From: Terriglobales bacterium | GTDB lineage: Bacteria; Acidobacteriota; Terriglobia; Bryobacterales; Bryobacteraceae | Assembly: GCA_021372245.1 (NCBI GenBank) | Contig: JAJFUV010000028.1 | Location: 61,585 to 125,584 of the forward strand | Reading direction: 5' to 3' | DNA length: 64,000 nt | Part shown: positions 7,201 through 14,958 of the stretch, in pieces | How the letters are laid out: each line of letters opens with the position of its first letter | How positions within the stretch are numbered: the stretch's first letter is position 1 | Notes under the pieces: model-generated | What the model was told of the DNA's origin: nothing | Database searches by the model: none | Seen by the model: the letters and a program-made list of their open reading frames with translations, nothing else | Position numbers and translations under genes: made by a program

Positions 7201-8832
7201 CTAAGTGCTGGCCGGGTACCAGCGAGCGCCTCTCCGCGCGGAGAGTGGCCATACGTGAATCCTGCCCTCGGATTTCAGCTCTTGGATGAGTTTCTGCACC
7301 TGAAACCGGGACAACGCGGGCAGCACCTGCTGCAATTCGGCCAACCCACTCCCGTCCGCGGCATTGCGTTCGATATGCCGGAGAAGCAGCATCTTGTTCG
7401 TCTCGCGATCTAAGCCGCGCTGACGAGTGTAGACCCCGCTCTTCCCCATGAACCTGTAGAGACCACGCGAGAGAATTAGTTGTGCCCCGCGTCCCCGCCC
7501 AATGCGTTCGATGATACCTTCCTCCAACAGGTGAGGTACGCGTGGCTGAAGTTCTTCGGCAATCCGATCTTTCCGTTGGATTGAATCGAGAATTAGTAGA
7601 TCCTGTGTTGTAAATCTGGCCAGTCTCTCACGATCGATTTTCGCCAGGAACCGCAGAAACTCGGGATTCTGAATCTCCCCTCTCAGAGTGAGCGAAACCT
7701 GATAGTTGTCTGTTCCCGTGAAGTCTGGCCAAGGTTTGCCCTCCTTCACGGTCTCCTCAAACATCCGATTAGCGCCCTGACCGGACCTCTCTACCAGACC
7801 GCACTTTGCGCAAGCATCAGCGAGACGGCGATTTCTAGGTGATTGACGCCAAAGCATGTTCGCAGCAGTGATTCCAGGCGGAAAGCCACCAGGGCTTACA
7901 ATCTCCAGCCGCTTGGGGAATTGGCGCACAAAGATCGATCCGGACAGCCGGTAATCGCGATGCGTCAGAGCGTTGAGAACGGCTTCCCTCACGACCCCCT
8001 CGTTGAACGCCGGAATATCCCGAACGAAGAAGCCTTCGCTGTACTGGACGATTTCGTTACGAAGGTTGATCGCGTTCCAGAGGTCATCCAAGTGGCCGAG
8101 GAAGCCGGAACGAAACTCAATCCGTTGTTGGAAATGTAGCGAAGCCTCGCTCGTCCGGTACTCATAGATCAGTTCGGCTTGGCCAAGGCATCTGCCAAGA
8201 ACGGATCGGTTTCCCAGGAGGATGAGTGCGGCATTGGTGGGATGTCCGTCAGCCACCAGTTCGGCATCTTCCAGCAGCTGTGCACCCGGGAGCTCCGATA
8301 GTCCATGATTTCCAGATTTACGCAACCATAGGTCTTGAAATCGCATTGAGAGATCCCGGTCGAGATCGTCCAGACTCGCCCTTGGATTGGGCTCCGACGA
8401 GTAATCAGGACCGGACTCATCGAAGATGCGCCTCAGTTGCTCTGCGGACAGCGGACACAACTCATCTCCGGCCCGACCCCAATAGGCACCTTCAAATTGA
8501 ACAGGCCCGCCGAGCGGCCTCGGCGGGATATGGAAGACCAGCACTCGCCCGGACGGGTGGACCACCTCGTCGCACTCAACGTTGAGCCGCAAACGTTGGA
8601 CCAGGCTCGCCACTGTCCTGCCAGGTTCCGCGAACGCGGCTGTGCCAACCACGTTCCGAGGGCGCTTATCGGTGACACCTAGGATGAACTTGCCGCCACC
8701 TTCATTGGCCAGTGCCGCGCAGTATTTTGCAAGCTTCTCGAAATGATAATTTGAGCGGGCCTCTTTGAATTCCAAATGTTCCGACTCGGGTTCGTCGAGC
8801 CATCGCTCCAGTTCGCTGATCGTTACGTCCAT
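7201..8832 (-). CDS. AlbA_2-domain ATP-binding/RecG-like transcriptional regulator
   Basis: A 543-residue protein of the COG2865 type. The N-terminus is an AlbA_2 (Schlafen-like) domain (residues ~5-120: ESEHLEFKEARSNYHFEKLAKYCAALANEGGGKFILGV). The middle is the RecG-like C-terminal domain with VVREAVLNALTHRDYRLSG and GLVERSGQGANRMFEE (residues ~285-380). The C-terminus looks like winged-helix DNA-binding modules (residues ~470-540). Such proteins are seen as stand-alone regulators and in accessory or defence regions; the target is unknown. Codon choice looks less GC-biased than in neighbouring genes, which, with flanking repeats and hairpins, hints at horizontal acquisition. GAGG lies 7 nt before the ATG. 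Confidence 0.85.
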   Translation of the reverse strand: MDVTISELERWLDEPESEHLEFKEARSNYHFEKLAKYCAALANEGGGKFILGVTDKRPRNVVGTAAFAEPGRTVASLVQRLRLNVECDEVVHPSGRVLVFHIPPRPLGGPVQFEGAYWGRAGDELCPLSAEQLRRIFDESGPDYSSEPNPRASLDDLDRDLSMRFQDLWLRKSGNHGLSELPGAQLLEDAELVADGHPTNAALILLGNRSVLGRCLGQAELIYEYRTSEASLHFQQRIEFRSGFLGHLDDLWNAINLRNEIVQYSEGFFVRDIPAFNEGVVREAVLNALTHRDYRLSGSIFVRQFPKRLEIVSPGGFPPGITAANMLWRQSPRNRRLADACAKCGLVERSGQGANRMFEETVKEGKPWPDFTGTDNYQVSLTLRGEIQNPEFLRFLAKIDRERLARFTTQDLLILDSIQRKDRIAEELQPRVPHLLEEGIIERIGRGRGAQLILSRGLYRFMGKSGVYTRQRGLDRETNKMLLLRHIERNAADGSGLAELQQVLPALSRFQVQKLIQELKSEGRIHVWPLSARRGARWYPAST

Positions 8833-8952
8833 GCGGGAACCTCGCTCGAGTTCCGCCCTGCTGGCGAACTACGAGCCCTTGGAATGAAACCAAGTACCGA
8901 AAGCAATCAACGCTCAGGATACAAAGAAAGGCGAGGCGAAGGCCATACATGG

Positions 8953-8983
8953 CCTCATGCCGGCGCCGGTACGCGGCATGAGG
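8953..8983. other. 10-bp perfect inverted repeat (hairpin)
   Basis: CCTCATGCCG (8953-8962) and CGGCATGAGG (8974-8983) are perfectly complementary around an 11-nt loop. It lies in the ~270-bp divergent gap between the AlbA_2 gene (start 8832) and GH51 (start 9102). No U-tract is present, so it could be an operator, an mRNA leader structure or a REP-like relic. The rest of the gap holds no recognisable gene. Confidence 0.55.
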
Positions 8984-9101
8984 ACTCAACACGGCCCCGC
9001 CACGTAATCCGTACGTAATGGGGCTAGTGGGAACGGTAGAAGTTCTCACGGCCATGACGCGGGATTGTGATAAACAGTATTGAGGGATGAGGACCCGTAC
9101 T

Positions 9102-10658
9102 ATGCCCAGTACCGTCAGCCGCCGCCGGTTCGCCGCCGGAGCCGCAGCCAGTTTCTTCGCGTTGACCGCGCGGAAGTCCTATGGATATCCAGCCGAGACG
9201 CGCCGCATTGCGGTCCATGCGGATGTCGAAATCGGCGTCATACGGCCCGAGTTGCACGGGCACTTTGCCGAGCACCTGGGCAGTTGCATCTATGGCGGCC
9301 TGTGGCTGGGTAAAGGCTCGCCGCTCGCCGATGCCAACGGGTTCCGCAAACAGGCCATCCAGTACCTTAAGGAACTCGGTGTGCCCGTCCTGCGTTGGCC
9401 CGGCGGGTGTTTTGCCGACGATTACCATTGGCGGGACGGCATCGGTCCCCTGGCGCGCCGGCCCAAGCGTGTCAACATCTGGTGGGGCGATTACACCGAA
9501 GACAACAGCTTCGGCACGCACGAGTTCATCGCCATGTGCCGGGCCATTGGTGCCGAACCCTACTTCGCCGGCAACGTCGGCAGCGGCTCGCCCAAGGAAC
9601 TTCGCGACTGGGTGGAGTACTGCAATTACCCGGCCGGCAGCACGCTCGCCGATGAACGCGCCTCCAATGGAAGCATGGAGCCGTTCCGTGTGCGTTATTG
9701 GGGCGTCGGCAACGAAAACTGGGGCTGCGGCGGCACCATGACCGCCGAGGAATACTGCACGCTCTACCGGCAGTTTGCCACGTTCGTGCGGCCCTTCGGA
9801 GGCACGCCGCCTTACCTGATCGCCTGCGGGCCGAACAGCAACGACCTCGAGTGGTCTCGCCGCTTCATGCAGTCCATGGAAGCCGCGAAATTGCGGCGCC
9901 GGCCGGACGGCTTCTCCATGCACTTCTACTCAGGAGGAAAGAACACGCCGCTCGCCTACACGGTGGAGAACATGTGCGAGCAGCTTTCCAGCTTCGCCCG
10001 CATGGAGCAGGCCGTCCTGCAGCAGCGCGCCCTTCTGGACACTTACGACCCCGACCGCAAGATGGGCCTGCTCATCGACGAGTGGGGCGTATGGGACCGC
10101 ATGATTCCCGAAGAGGAAAAGCGGCTGGGCCGGCTGTTCCAGCAGAACACCATCCGCAGCGCGGTGGCCGCGGCCATGGGCCTGAACGTCTTCCACCGCC
10201 AGGCCGACAAGCTGGTCATGTGCAACATCGCCCAGACGGTGAACGTGCTGCACGCCATGCTGCTCACTGACCGCGACAAGTGCATCCGCACGCCCAGCTA
10301 TTACGCCTTCCAGTTGGCCGCGCCGCACCGCGGCAAGACGGCGGTGCGCCTGGAGAGCTCGGATGCCGCGCCGCTGGCGATATCAGCCGCCGCTTCGAGG
10401 CAGAACAACGACCTCGTCCTGACGCTGGCCAATCCCAAGCACGACGCCGGCGTAAAGCTGGAGTGTCCGGTGGGCGGCGCCCGCGCCGTGAGCGCCACGG
10501 CGAGGCTGCTCCATCATGAAGACTTCAACGCCGCCAACACGTTCGACGCGCCGGATCGCATCATGCCGCGCGAACACCCGGTGACGCTTAATGGCCAGGC
10601 GATTGCCATCGAGCTGCCGCCGATGTCGGTGGCTACCGTGATCGCCCGCCTCGCATAG
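9102..10658 (+). CDS. secreted alpha-L-arabinofuranosidase, GH51
   Basis: A 518-residue glycoside hydrolase predicted to release arabinose from arabinan or arabinoxylan side chains. A twin-arginine signal (SRRRFAAGAAASFFALTA) directs export. The GH51 TIM barrel shows HGHFAEHLGSCIYGGLW near the start, the acid/base Glu in YWGVGNENWGCGG (residue ~205) and the nucleophile Glu in GLLIDEWGVWDR (residue ~325). A C-terminal beta domain ends the protein. The ATG at 9102 is preferred because GAGG lies 9 nt upstream; an ATG at 9087 adds five residues. It originally converged on the M20 peptidase with a 4-bp gap, now filled by an IS1595 transposon. Confidence 0.92.
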   Translation: MPSTVSRRRFAAGAAASFFALTARKSYGYPAETRRIAVHADVEIGVIRPELHGHFAEHLGSCIYGGLWLGKGSPLADANGFRKQAIQYLKELGVPVLRWPGGCFADDYHWRDGIGPLARRPKRVNIWWGDYTEDNSFGTHEFIAMCRAIGAEPYFAGNVGSGSPKELRDWVEYCNYPAGSTLADERASNGSMEPFRVRYWGVGNENWGCGGTMTAEEYCTLYRQFATFVRPFGGTPPYLIACGPNSNDLEWSRRFMQSMEAAKLRRRPDGFSMHFYSGGKNTPLAYTVENMCEQLSSFARMEQAVLQQRALLDTYDPDRKMGLLIDEWGVWDRMIPEEEKRLGRLFQQNTIRSAVAAAMGLNVFHRQADKLVMCNIAQTVNVLHAMLLTDRDKCIRTPSYYAFQLAAPHRGKTAVRLESSDAAPLAISAAASRQNNDLVLTLANPKHDAGVKLECPVGGARAVSATARLLHHEDFNAANTFDAPDRIMPREHPVTLNGQAIAIELPPMSVATVIARLA

Positions 10659-10660
10659 CT

Positions 10661-10692
10661 CTCTATAGGGTATTTATATACTTGACGCAACC
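10661..10692 (+). repeat. left end of the IS1595-family transposon: 8-bp target duplication plus terminal inverted repeat
   Basis: CTCTATAG (10661-10668) is the left target-site duplication. The 24-bp inverted end (10669-10692) starts GGTATTTATATACTTGAC and ends CAACC. It matches the right end, read in reverse complement, at 21 of 24 positions. Confidence 0.9.
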
Positions 10693-10742
10693 AGCGGGGG
10701 CGTTGACACGACGCACCATTCCGCCCCACGCTAAATGTAGGT

Positions 10743-10952
10743 ATGCCTCGACGCAAAGTGATGCCGCCGCTGCCCGAGTCCAACGAGTCTGAGTACGACC
10801 GCTTCCGGCGATTCGCCAAAGCACTGCTGGCGGTCCCGAAGGCCGAAATCAGCCCCGAAGAGACGTTAGCCAAACTCCAGGAAGAGAAGCGGCGTGTTGA
10901 CGCCAAACTCGCTGAAGTGCGTCGGGTTCTGAAGGAACGCAAGAAGTCGTAA
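10743..10952 (+). CDS. small charged coiled-coil protein, transposon cargo
   Basis: A 69-residue protein (MPRRKVMPPLPES...) whose second half is a highly charged helix with coiled-coil character (EETLAKLQEEKRRVDAKLAEVRRVLKERKKS). It starts 51 bp inside the left inverted repeat and points toward the transposase. No known domain is recognised. The codon pattern is protein-like and the gene is complete. It could be an accessory transposition factor or unrelated cargo; neither can be decided from sequence. Confidence 0.65.
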   Translation: MPRRKVMPPLPESNESEYDRFRRFAKALLAVPKAEISPEETLAKLQEEKRRVDAKLAEVRRVLKERKKS

Positions 10953-10981
10953 TCGGGTGCCTGAGCAAAGTCAGCTTAGGA

Positions 10982-11506
10982 CTACCGCTGCGGAGCCGCC
11001 CATCTGAACGCCCGCCCGTCCCAAAGGATTAGGGCGATACCGTCTTCCCAAATCATCGCAAGAGATTCGCCGTATAGCTTTCCTGGGATGACCGGCACAT
11101 TGCTAGTGAACGCTCGAAGTGCTTCCGTCTCGGCCTTGGAGTAGACTGCCCAATTCGGTGCGAGAAAATTATCACCCGGCATATCCGAGAAAGGTGGTTT
11201 CAGCGGTTGGTCCGCTCCGAGTATGAAGACCTTTCGGTTTCCGGCGCACACTAAGACGCCATTTCGCTTCGTCTTGCGGCCACGGACAGCGACGGCGTAG
11301 TCCACTCTGCCGTCTCCATCGAAGTCGCCACGCAGGTAGTATGGATTTGTCTCCAGGTCTACCTCAACGCTCGATGATACCGGCGATTTCAGACACTCAG
11401 CGATCTGGTCGGGGTGAATTAGCAAGGGGTCTTCGCCCGCCAACAAGCCAGTGGCGGTAAGAGTCACAAGCGTGAGAAGCACTCGTATGCGGTTCCGGGT
11501 GTTCAT
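10982..11506 (-). CDS. secreted FG-GAP-like small protein, transposon cargo
   Basis: A 174-residue protein starting at the ATG that opens a signal peptide (MNTRNRIRVLLTLVTLTATG). The mature part contains LRGDFDGDGRVDYAVAVRG, a calcium-loop-like DxDxDGxxD motif of the kind found in FG-GAP/VCBS repeats. The start lies 2 bp past the transposase stop, so the two genes are probably co-transcribed. It lies wholly between the inverted repeats, hence it is cargo. Function unknown; binding to an extracellular partner is only a guess from the motif. Confidence 0.7.
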   Translation of the reverse strand: MNTRNRIRVLLTLVTLTATGLLAGEDPLLIHPDQIAECLKSPVSSSVEVDLETNPYYLRGDFDGDGRVDYAVAVRGRKTKRNGVLVCAGNRKVFILGADQPLKPPFSDMPGDNFLAPNWAVYSKAETEALRAFTSNVPVIPGKLYGESLAMIWEDGIALILWDGRAFRWAAPQR

Positions 11507-11508
11507 GT

Positions 11509-12453
11509 CTAAGCCGTGGCTTTTCCCGTCAGTCTCTTGTAGGTCAACCGCTTTCCGGCGCAACCACGAACGACCCGCCGAAACCGGCCAAGATCGCCAC
11601 GGTCATTCTCCCGCTCATTGTAGCGGAACGCCTGTTCATCGACGTAGCGGAACAGATGGTAAGCGGCCACCGACACGTCGGTTCCTTTCAGGGTCCGCTT
11701 TAGCAAACACCAGAAGTTCTCCATGCCGTTGGTGTGGACGTGGCCTTTGACGTACTCGACAGCGTGATCCACGAATTGATGTAGGTATTCGCCTTCCAAG
11801 CCGTCGTAGGATTTCAAAGCATCGGTGAAGATTTCGGCTCCAGGCGCAACGCTCTCCTTGACGATGGCCTGGAGAAGCGCCTTCTTCCGATTTGCAACGA
11901 CTCTCGTGCGGATCTTCCCGCCACGCTCTAGGATTCCCATGACCGCGGTCTTGTCTTTTCCGCCAGTTCCGGTAATCTTCCGTTCCCGGATGTGCTTGTG
12001 CATGTTCAGGGCTTTGCCGCCGATGAACGTTTCGTCAATCTCGACTCGGGCACTGGCTTTCGCAAAGGTGCCGGTCTGCATAGCGTCACGAATGCGGTGG
12101 AGCATGAACCACGCTGTTTTTTGCGTGACGCCGATGGAACGGTGGAGTTCCATTGAACTGATGCCGTTCTTTGCATTGGCAATCAGCCAGATCGCCGTCA
12201 TCCACTTGTCCATGCCGATGGGCGAGTCTTCGCAGATCGTCCCGACCTTGGGCGAGAACTGGTTGCGACATGCCTTGCATTTCCAGATGCGGCGGCTTGG
12301 GGCGTAGTAGTTCTCTTTCGACTCGCAATACGGGCAGACAGGGCCGTTCGGCCAACGAAGTTCCGCAAACGCTTTGGTGGCGATGTCTAAATCAGAGTAG
12401 TAACGGGTCGCCTCTAGCAGCGTCGTCGGTCCTGGTTGAGCCTCTTCATCCAT
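11509..12453 (-). CDS. IS1595-family transposase
   Basis: A 314-residue DDE transposase of the ISXO2/IS1595 type. An N-terminal zinc ribbon is visible (CPYCESKENYY...WKCKACRNQF, residues ~40-65). A helix-turn-helix follows (SSMELHRSIGVTQKTAWFMLHRIRDAM), then the catalytic core with Asp in ARVEIDETFIGGK, Asp in EIFTDALKSYDG and the final acidic position in HTNGMENFWCLLKR. Length and motifs are full. TACAAT lies 6 nt before the ATG, resembling a leaderless promoter. It is the mobilising enzyme of the surrounding element. Confidence 0.95.
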   Translation of the reverse strand: MDEEAQPGPTTLLEATRYYSDLDIATKAFAELRWPNGPVCPYCESKENYYAPSRRIWKCKACRNQFSPKVGTICEDSPIGMDKWMTAIWLIANAKNGISSMELHRSIGVTQKTAWFMLHRIRDAMQTGTFAKASARVEIDETFIGGKALNMHKHIRERKITGTGGKDKTAVMGILERGGKIRTRVVANRKKALLQAIVKESVAPGAEIFTDALKSYDGLEGEYLHQFVDHAVEYVKGHVHTNGMENFWCLLKRTLKGTDVSVAAYHLFRYVDEQAFRYNERENDRGDLGRFRRVVRGCAGKRLTYKRLTGKATA

Positions 12454-12477
12454 GATTTCATTGTAGCTGATCTAGGC

Positions 12478-12509
12478 GGTTGTGTCAAGTATATCAATGC
12501 CCTCTATAG
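12478..12509 (-). repeat. right end of the IS1595-family transposon: terminal inverted repeat plus 8-bp target duplication
   Basis: The 24-bp inverted end (12478-12501) reads in reverse complement GGCATTGATATACTTGAC...CAACC, differing from the left end at three positions. CTCTATAG follows at 12502-12509, identical to the left flank. The stop codon of the M20 peptidase (12504-12506) lies inside this duplicated target. Confidence 0.9.
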
Positions 12510-13643
12510 GGCAGCTACTAGTTTCGCTGTAAGGGCCACGCGGTCCGCGATGCGGTCCACCAGGATGCTTTCGTTGGGCGCGTGAAGAGCTTCGCCTACG
12601 CCGCCCAGGCCGTCGAGCGTCGGGATGCCGAGGGCGGCTGTGAAATTCCCGTCCGAGCCGCCGCCCGTCGAGGCTTCCTCGAGTTCGACGCCAATCTCTC
12701 GGGCGAGTTTCTGCGCCAGGCGAACCAGCTTCGCCACGGCCGGTGTGCGTTCGAGCGGTGGGCGGGTAACGCCGCCTTCCACCGCGATTGTGCAGCGCTT
12801 GTCGAAGGGCTTCAGTTTTCGGAACAGCCTCTCGATGCGGGCTCCGTCGCCGGCGCGCCACACGCGCACGTCGCACTCCACCGACGCGGATTCGGCCACC
12901 ACGTTAGAGCGCGTCCCGCCCTGGACGACGCCCGGGTTGACTGTGATGCCTTTGTCGAGATTCGTGAATGCGGCGATGCGTTCGATCTGGCGCGCCAGCT
13001 CCACCACCGCGCTGGCACCCGCGGCGAAGTCCACGCCCGAGTGGGCGGCCTTGCCGCGGACGGCGACACGAAACTCGCCCGCCCCCTTGCGCGCGGTCTT
13101 CAGCCGGCCGTCCAGGCCGAGCGCGGGTTCCATGACCAGCACCGCCAGGCTGCGCCGCGCTTCGGCTTCCGTGTGGGGCCGGGACGACGGGCTGCCCACC
13201 TCTTCATCGCTGTTGAGCTGCAGCACCACGTTGCGGGCGACGGGAGTGTCCAGGTCGCGCAGCGCGCGCATCGCTAAAAGGAAGAACGCGATGCCGCATT
13301 TCATGTCGAACACGCCCGGTCCCCACAACCGTCCATCGGCTTCCTTGAAGGGCATGGTCGCCAGCGTACCCACCGGCCACACGGTGTCCGCGTGGCCGAG
13401 CGCCATGATCTGCCCTTGTTTGCGGCGGCCCGGCAATTTGAACTTCAAGCGCAGAATGGGGCCGAACTCGCCGCACCGGATCGTGCGCGCCACGGCGCAA
13501 TCGGAGGCGCGGGAGGCGACCAGATCTACGAAGCGTTTCACCGCCGCCGGATCGCCGGTGGGCGACTCGCAAGCGACCAATTCGCCGATTAGCGACTTGA
13601 TGTCGCTCAAGTGTTCGCGGGCATAAGAAAGATAGGGGTCCAT
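12504..13643 (-). CDS. M20-family metallopeptidase (glutamate carboxypeptidase/CPG2-like)
   Basis: A 379-residue zinc peptidase of family M20. Dinuclear-metal ligands are visible: HxD in MALGHADTVWP (residue ~87), Asp in WGPGVFDMKCG, the Glu pair in LNSDEEVGSPSS and His in GGVGEALHAPNES near the C-terminus. The dimerisation domain begins near GKAAHSGVDFAAGAS. Family members remove C-terminal glutamate or hydrolyse small peptides; no signal peptide is seen, so it is cytoplasmic. The ATG at 13643 was chosen because upstream sequence is antisense to fabZ. A TATTAT box sits 8 nt upstream. Its stop lies within the transposon target duplication but remains intact. Confidence 0.88.
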   Translation of the reverse strand: MDPYLSYAREHLSDIKSLIGELVACESPTGDPAAVKRFVDLVASRASDCAVARTIRCGEFGPILRLKFKLPGRRKQGQIMALGHADTVWPVGTLATMPFKEADGRLWGPGVFDMKCGIAFFLLAMRALRDLDTPVARNVVLQLNSDEEVGSPSSRPHTEAEARRSLAVLVMEPALGLDGRLKTARKGAGEFRVAVRGKAAHSGVDFAAGASAVVELARQIERIAAFTNLDKGITVNPGVVQGGTRSNVVAESASVECDVRVWRAGDGARIERLFRKLKPFDKRCTIAVEGGVTRPPLERTPAVAKLVRLAQKLAREIGVELEEASTGGGSDGNFTAALGIPTLDGLGGVGEALHAPNESILVDRIADRVALTAKLVAAL

Positions 13644-13650
13644 CGCTTGG

Positions 13651-13657
13651 TATAATA
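13651..13657. promoter_or_regulatory. shared -10-like box between the M20 peptidase and fabZ
   Basis: TATAAT (13651-13656, plus strand) precedes fabZ by 11 nt. On the other strand TATTAT (13657-13652) precedes the peptidase ATG by 8 nt. The divergent gap is only 24 bp, so one AT-rich core may serve both directions. No clear -35 element is seen on either side. Confidence 0.45.
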
Positions 13658-13667
13658 ACGAAACCGA

Positions 13668-14135
13668 ATGAGTGTATTGGATATTCAAGCTATACGCGAG
13701 ATTTTGCCTCACCGCTTCCCCATGCTGTTGGTGGACCGCATCCTCGAGATGGAGCCCGGCCGCATCGTAGGCATCAAGAACGTCACGGTGAACGAGCCTT
13801 TCTTCACCGGACATTTCCCCGAATTTCCCGTGATGCCGGGCGTGCTGATCATTGAGGCGATGGCGCAGGTGGCCGGCGTGCTGGTGCTCAAGGAAATCGA
13901 GGACCGCAACGAAAAGCTGGTGCTGCTGGCTTCGGTGGACAATGCAAAGTTCCGCCGCCCCGTGCTGCCCGGCGACCAGTTGCGCATCGAAATGAAGATG
14001 GTGAAGAAGAAAGCCTCGGTGGTGAAGATGTGCGGCCAGGCCACGGTGGACGGCGCCGTGGTGGCCGAGGCCGAAGTGATGTGCAAGCTCGCCGAGCGGC
14101 CCGACAAGCAGACCGCCGCGACGCCCGGCGCCTGA
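13668..14135 (+). CDS. fabZ: 3-hydroxyacyl-ACP dehydratase FabZ
   Basis: A 155-residue hot-dog-fold dehydratase that removes water from 3-hydroxyacyl-ACP in fatty-acid elongation. The catalytic His lies in FFTGHFPEFPVMPG and the catalytic Glu in VLIIEAMAQVAGVL; the N-terminal ILPHRFPMLLVDRI is also characteristic. It opens the run fabZ-lpxA-lpxI-Gfo/Idh, the usual pairing of FabZ with lipid A synthesis because both draw on 3-hydroxyacyl-ACP. No strong Shine-Dalgarno is seen. Confidence 0.97.
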   Translation: MSVLDIQAIREILPHRFPMLLVDRILEMEPGRIVGIKNVTVNEPFFTGHFPEFPVMPGVLIIEAMAQVAGVLVLKEIEDRNEKLVLLASVDNAKFRRPVLPGDQLRIEMKMVKKKASVVKMCGQATVDGAVVAEAEVMCKLAERPDKQTAATPGA

Positions 14136-14145
14136 GGCGGCCTCC

Positions 14146-14922
14146 ATGCCCATCCATCCGTCGTCCATCGTGGATCCGGCGGCGAAGATCGCGGAGACGG
14201 CCGAGATCGGCCCCTGGTGCTACATCGGCCCGGAGGTCGAAATTTGCGCGCGCACGCGCCTGATGGCCAACGTCTACGTCGAGGGCGTCACCACCATCGG
14301 CGAGGACAACATTTTCTTCCCCTATACGTCGGTCGGCGTGGCTTCGCAGGATTTGAAGTACAAAGGCGAGCGCTCGTTCACGAAGATCGGCAACCGCAAC
14401 CGCATTCGCGAATTCATCACCATACATCGCGGCACCGAGGGTGGCGGCCTGGTAACCTCGATCGGCGACGACAACCTGCTGATGGCTTACGTGCACGTGG
14501 CGCACGATGTGACTGTCGGCAGCCACACGATTCTGGCAAACGCGGTGACCTTCGGCGGGCACGTGACCATAGGCGACTGGGTGGTGATCGGCGCTTTCAG
14601 CGGTGTGCACCAGTTCTGCCGCATCGGCCGTCACGCGATGATCGGCGGCTACAGCGTCGTCACGCAGGACGTGCTGCCATTTTCGACCACGGTGAGCGAG
14701 CGCGAGATCAAGGTCTTCGGCGCCAACAAAACGGGACTCGAGCGGCGGGGCTTTTCGGCCGGAACCATCGACGCGCTGCGCAAGGCTCTGCGCCTGCTGA
14801 CGCACGCCGGCCTGAACACCACGCAGGCGGTGGAGCGCATACGCGCCGAGGTTCCCGCGCTGCCTGAAGTCGAAGAACTGCTCGAATTCATCGCTTCCAG
14901 CAAGCGGGGCGTGGTGAAATAG
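14146..14922 (+). CDS. lpxA: UDP-N-acetylglucosamine acyltransferase LpxA
   Basis: A 258-residue left-handed beta-helix acyltransferase that transfers a 3-hydroxyacyl chain from ACP to the 3-position of UDP-GlcNAc, the first step of lipid A synthesis in the cytoplasm. Hexapeptide repeats run from residue ~5 to ~180. The catalytic His is in MAYVHVAHDVTVG, and FITIHRGT and GGHVTIGDWVVIGAFSGVHQFCRIG are diagnostic. The C-terminal helical domain is complete. It follows fabZ by 10 bp. Confidence 0.97.
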   Translation: MPIHPSSIVDPAAKIAETAEIGPWCYIGPEVEICARTRLMANVYVEGVTTIGEDNIFFPYTSVGVASQDLKYKGERSFTKIGNRNRIREFITIHRGTEGGGLVTSIGDDNLLMAYVHVAHDVTVGSHTILANAVTFGGHVTIGDWVVIGAFSGVHQFCRIGRHAMIGGYSVVTQDVLPFSTTVSEREIKVFGANKTGLERRGFSAGTIDALRKALRLLTHAGLNTTQAVERIRAEVPALPEVEELLEFIASSKRGVVK

Positions 14923-14930
14923 CGGCAACG

Positions 14931-14950
14931 GGCGGATGCGCTTGTCCGCC
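14931..14950 (+). other. hairpin between lpxA and lpxI
   Basis: GGCGGA (14931-14936) pairs with TCCGCC (14945-14950) around an 8-nt loop inside the 36-bp lpxA-lpxI gap. No U-tract follows, so it is more likely an mRNA processing or stability element than a terminator. Confidence 0.4.
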
Positions 14951-14958
14951 GCACAAAT

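Larger units (their letters stand above)
10669..12501 (-). mobile_element. complete IS1595-family transposon with two passenger genes
   Basis: A 1,833-bp element bounded by 24-bp inverted repeats and flanked by perfect 8-bp direct repeats (CTCTATAG at 10661-10668 and 12502-12509). Eight-base target duplications and cargo genes are known traits of the IS1595 family. It carries the transposase (11509-12453), a small secreted protein gene 2 bp downstream in the same direction (10982-11506) and a 69-codon gene facing it (10743-10952). Ends, target duplication and transposase are all intact, so it may be active or a recent arrival. It landed in a 4-bp gap between two convergent genes without damaging either. 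Confidence 0.92.
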
